Below, in pieces: positions 14,901 through 15,881 of a DNA stretch of 15,881 nucleotides (its first letter is position 1; every line of letters starts with the position of its first letter). The stretch is taken from NCBI GenBank assembly GCA_016283075.1, contig JAEEMF010000079.1, positions 1-15,881 of the forward strand, given 5' to 3'. A model generated the notes under the pieces. That model was not told the origin of the DNA and did not search any database. It saw nothing but the letters and a program-made list of their open reading frames with translations. Position numbers and translations under genes: made by a program. Source of the stretch: Bacilli bacterium (GTDB lineage Bacteria; Bacillota_I; Bacilli_A; RF39; UBA660).

Positions 14901-15509
14901 ATCATAGGAAAAGTTAAAATAGGTGATAAAGGTATTCAATTTGCTATTAACTATCGAAATAAAAACTTCCCTCTAGAATTATTTGTAAGAGATGAAGGAT
15001 TACTAAGTTATACAAATATGAGTAATATCGATAGCATGTTTAATCAAATTAATAGTATTAGTTTAGAAGATAATGGTTCTTTAAATATAGTCGCATCTAG
15101 TCACAATGTAAATGGAGACTATAGTACAAATGCTAATATTATAAGAAAACTATATATTGAAAATATAGTTACATTTGATAGAACACTTATTAAAGATGTA
15201 GGGCACTTAAATAACTTACATTCAAATATTCTAAATACTAATTTATATAATATTCAGTTAAGAGTGTCTGATGGTAAAGATAAAACAAATGCTTGGTATG
15301 AAACAAGTGTTGATTTAACAAGTCTTCCAGTAGGAAGATATGCAATATATTTATATACTAAATCAGGTGATATCGAAGACCACGGAGAGCTATATGATTT
15401 AACATATAAGAAATTTACTAGAACAGTAGATGTAGGATCTAAAAAGATAACACTTTCTAGAAACGATGTAAGAAGATTTAGAATAGAAATAACAGTAGAA
15501 GGGAATTAA
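11919..15509 (+). CDS. Secreted multidomain cell-wall glucosaminidase with SH3, DUF5011-like and duplicated C-terminal domains
   Basis: The 1196-residue protein begins with a classical signal peptide (MKKIFNIILCIALILV) and a likely cleavage after VYA at residue 29. An N-terminal region of about 150 residues is unassigned. An SH3-like domain follows (about 185-250, TVRKEPKKDSESLG). A glucosaminidase domain of the LytG/GH73 type lies near 395-545: AAAQESAWGRSTIA with probable catalytic Glu429, then KYNLFGMGASDGDPY. A second SH3-like segment (about 550-632) precedes three DUF5011/Ig-like domains (about 633-714, 715-792, 793-870), two sharing GVTAVDEEDGDVTS. The last 325 residues contain a duplicated beta-rich unit whose copies share a PxGxYxxYxxxxSGDxE pattern. 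There is no LPxTG anchor or terminal membrane helix, so retention would be non-covalent. The likely role is peptidoglycan remodelling at the surface. It has its own promoter and a terminator. Confidence 0.88.
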   Translation: MKKIFNIILCIALILVNYTPLFGVMDVYAAGEYTFAIAYPDDDVEVETGLSYNDALNKMKAYPSTETAVAVVKKGNKVVNARYAYVELDIDADTNERRAGSESNFTLDLSYTANSNWNDGTPSLAPYYGAEGALLDVAPSTNRVKFKIAGLDIWTHEAYTQIVPISKYYTTHNTYFYSNVDPKIYTNESGTTVRKEPKKDSESLGTLKVGSNNLYKYYASKSTTKADDCTWYYIDFNNQKGYVCNENVTEVNTMYSDTYYYVYNGRLYLRIHRGKDWADIDQDCGDAPSYYDENGKHSYLNSSPTRQHNVNSNNRYYSFDGIYFYKLYSAMIDDYKEGVHTRAVNSEHPYYSYFVYLPAHDVSAYSASALNYMVTSNGFTVYPSNPKSYNYDSLPGNYSLLVGRGQDLIDAQNQTGVNAFKILAAAAQESAWGRSTIALHKYNLFGMGASDGDPYNNAFTYSSVKDSMIDYGNTLSSGNYGYLSKPYYFGTHFGDKASGQMVYYASDPYSGYSKANVMASEDNKYGQLQLYSSTLGVTNNPSSRAVKVYKEPTRNSGVIYETKNTYRNQVLIHQPFIVTEKIEKEESGQVNTYYRVYTDFGLNQNRDGKLAVPYDTNYSYGYIRAEDLDVNNNAPILTLSSDNYSADQSTNFDPRTLATVVDYEDDTNKVPVTLSIVGNYDATKVGTYDIAIKATDSSNLSVSKNLRVTIKASKPVISFPENNSVKQYKSFDPMAGVTAVDEEDGDVTSSVVVSGDINTNVMGDYTLTYTAIDSEGNVTATNRIISVIANSKPVISATNTTIYSFDYADKDYDYLKGVTAVDEEDGDVTSSITYTETVNPKVVGTYEVTYTAKDLDNQVSTLVTTVTVEEKKFNKTEGRLSLYSLTFDEDTNLLYMRGYLALKNINATNNYVEYAVVFENQYSGNTIIKPLSRGEAIPKNTPSDSEGFDFDASWFNEGLDMSDVPSGDYTVYIRGRSGDLEAKEVLHNRYQRKDIIGKVKIGDKGIQFAINYRNKNFPLELFVRDEGLLSYTNMSNIDSMFNQINSISLEDNGSLNIVASSHNVNGDYSTNANIIRKLYIENIVTFDRTLIKDVGHLNNLHSNILNTNLYNIQLRVSDGKDKTNAWYETSVDLTSLPVGRYAIYLYTKSGDIEDHGELYDLTYKKFTRTVDVGSKKITLSRNDVRRFRIEITVEGN
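14124..14165 (+). repeat. 42-base direct repeat, copy 1, in DUF5011-like domain 2
   Basis: It encodes GVTAVDEEDGDVTS (residues 736-749). It matches copy 2 at 14367-14408 in 41 of 42 bases, the single difference being a synonymous GAT/GAC Asp codon, while flanking bases diverge. Confidence 0.9.
14367..14408 (+). repeat. 42-base direct repeat, copy 2, in DUF5011-like domain 3
   Basis: Second copy of the repeat, encoding the same 14 residues (817-830) and exactly 243 bases (81 codons) downstream of copy 1, which keeps the reading frame and matches the domain spacing. Confidence 0.9.
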
Positions 15510-15530
15510 TTGTTAGTTCTCTTTTTATTT
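15499..15530 (+). terminator. Rho-independent terminator after the surface hydrolase gene
   Basis: GGGAATTAA (15501-15509) pairs with TTAGTTCTC (15513-15521) around a TTG loop, with two G-U pairs. AA before and TT after extend the stem, followed by TTTTTATTT (15522-15530). It overlaps the stop codon. Confidence 0.7.
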
Positions 15531-15531
15531 G

Positions 15532-15540
15532 TGGTATAAT
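15532..15540 (+). promoter_or_regulatory. Extended -10 promoter of the prepilin-like gene
   Basis: TGGTATAAT holds a perfect -10 (15535-15540) with extended TG, two bases after the preceding terminator. A possible -35 TTGTTA (15510-15515) sits at a long 19-base spacing inside the terminator loop and stem. Confidence 0.6.
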
Positions 15541-15557
15541 GATAATAGGGTGAGCAT

Positions 15558-15881
15558 ATGAAAAATAAAGGTTTTACATTAATTGAATTATTAGCTGTAA
15601 TTTTAATATTAGGTATTATCGCCTTAATAGCAATTCCGGCAGTTGTTAAAGTAGTAGACAATTCCAAAGTAGAAGCTGGTAAAAATTCTGTTCATGGATA
15701 TTTGAAAGCAGTAGATACTGCTATTACTACAAATATGCTAAATGGAAATACTTTAGAAGACGGACTTTATTCTAAAGGAGAAATTTCAAATGTAGAAATT
15801 GATGGTAAAATGGATACTGCTAATGTTCAAGTAGTCGGCGGTAAAGTTGTTTATGGTGACTTTTGTTCAAATGGTAAAAAA
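15558..15881 (+). CDS. Type IV prepilin-like (pseudopilin) protein, 3' end outside window
   Basis: The first 108 codons are visible, without a stop. The N-terminus MKNKGFTLIELLAVILILGI is a class III prepilin signal: a short basic leader, cleavage expected between Gly5 and Phe6 by a prepilin peptidase, Glu at position 5 of the mature protein, and a hydrophobic assembly helix to about residue 34. The remainder (VEAGKNSVHGYLKAVDTAIT) resembles small GspG/ComGC-like pilins of Firmicutes, and a Cys near the edge (DFCSNGKK) could join a disulfide. The role would be a subunit of a type IV pilus, competence pseudopilus or related surface fibre. AGGGTGA (15547-15553) is the ribosome binding site. It has its own promoter. 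Whether assembly ATPase or peptidase genes follow cannot be seen. Confidence 0.88.
   Translation, partial: MKNKGFTLIELLAVILILGIIALIAIPAVVKVVDNSKVEAGKNSVHGYLKAVDTAITTNMLNGNTLEDGLYSKGEISNVEIDGKMDTANVQVVGGKVVYGDFCSNGKK

Noticed and set aside
15420..15509. Sortase or membrane anchor at the end of the surface hydrolase
   Set aside because: No LPxTG-like motif, hydrophobic helix or basic tail is present in the last residues.

Overview
The window comes from a low-GC Gram-positive bacterium. Every gene lies on the + strand, codons are strongly A/T-biased, ribosome binding sites match AAGGAGGTGAT, and rpsU-yqeY and rpsB-tsf are ordered as in Firmicutes. The translation table is 11, not the Mycoplasma code: TGG encodes Trp throughout and one gene (5683-6798) ends in TGA. 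The large A+T-rich S2 and hybrid-kinase genes suggest an uncultured Bacilli/Erysipelotrichia-like gut lineage (RF39-like). That placement is inference.

Left part (1-4241) is translation housekeeping. It starts inside a DHH-family phosphoesterase gene, followed by a promoter, rpsU (S21), a terminator, yqeY with a coupled coiled-coil gene of unknown function, and a terminator that overlaps the rpsB promoter. A structured leader precedes rpsB, which carries a long charged tail and a SAP/Rho-N-like end, and then come tsf and a strong terminator.

Middle part (4242-8028) holds an uncharacterised membrane-anchored protein with a repeated KKENVDELGV motif in its tail, rsmD (16S rRNA m2G966 methyltransferase), a multi-pass membrane protein of unknown function, and an unusual single reading frame. 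That frame joins a Cof-type HAD phosphatase to a complete glutathione peroxidase and has a perfect Shine-Dalgarno and ATG at the junction, so both a fusion and a free peroxidase could be made.

Right part (8029-15881) looks like an envelope-sensing and surface locus. Two overlapping genes encode paralogous 7-TM hybrid histidine kinases, each with a C-terminal receiver domain. In the second, the conserved acidic residue after the phospho-histidine is Val and the G2 box is altered. Next is a 1196-residue secreted SH3/glucosaminidase protein with three DUF5011/Ig-like domains and a duplicated C-terminal domain. Last is the start of a type IV prepilin-like gene, cut by the window edge. No DNA-binding response regulator is visible.

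No tRNA, rRNA, CRISPR array or insertion sequence was seen, and no intergenic gap exceeds about 150 bases. A recurring signal is an extended -10 promoter (TGnTATAAT) packed directly against, or inside, the terminator of the preceding gene.
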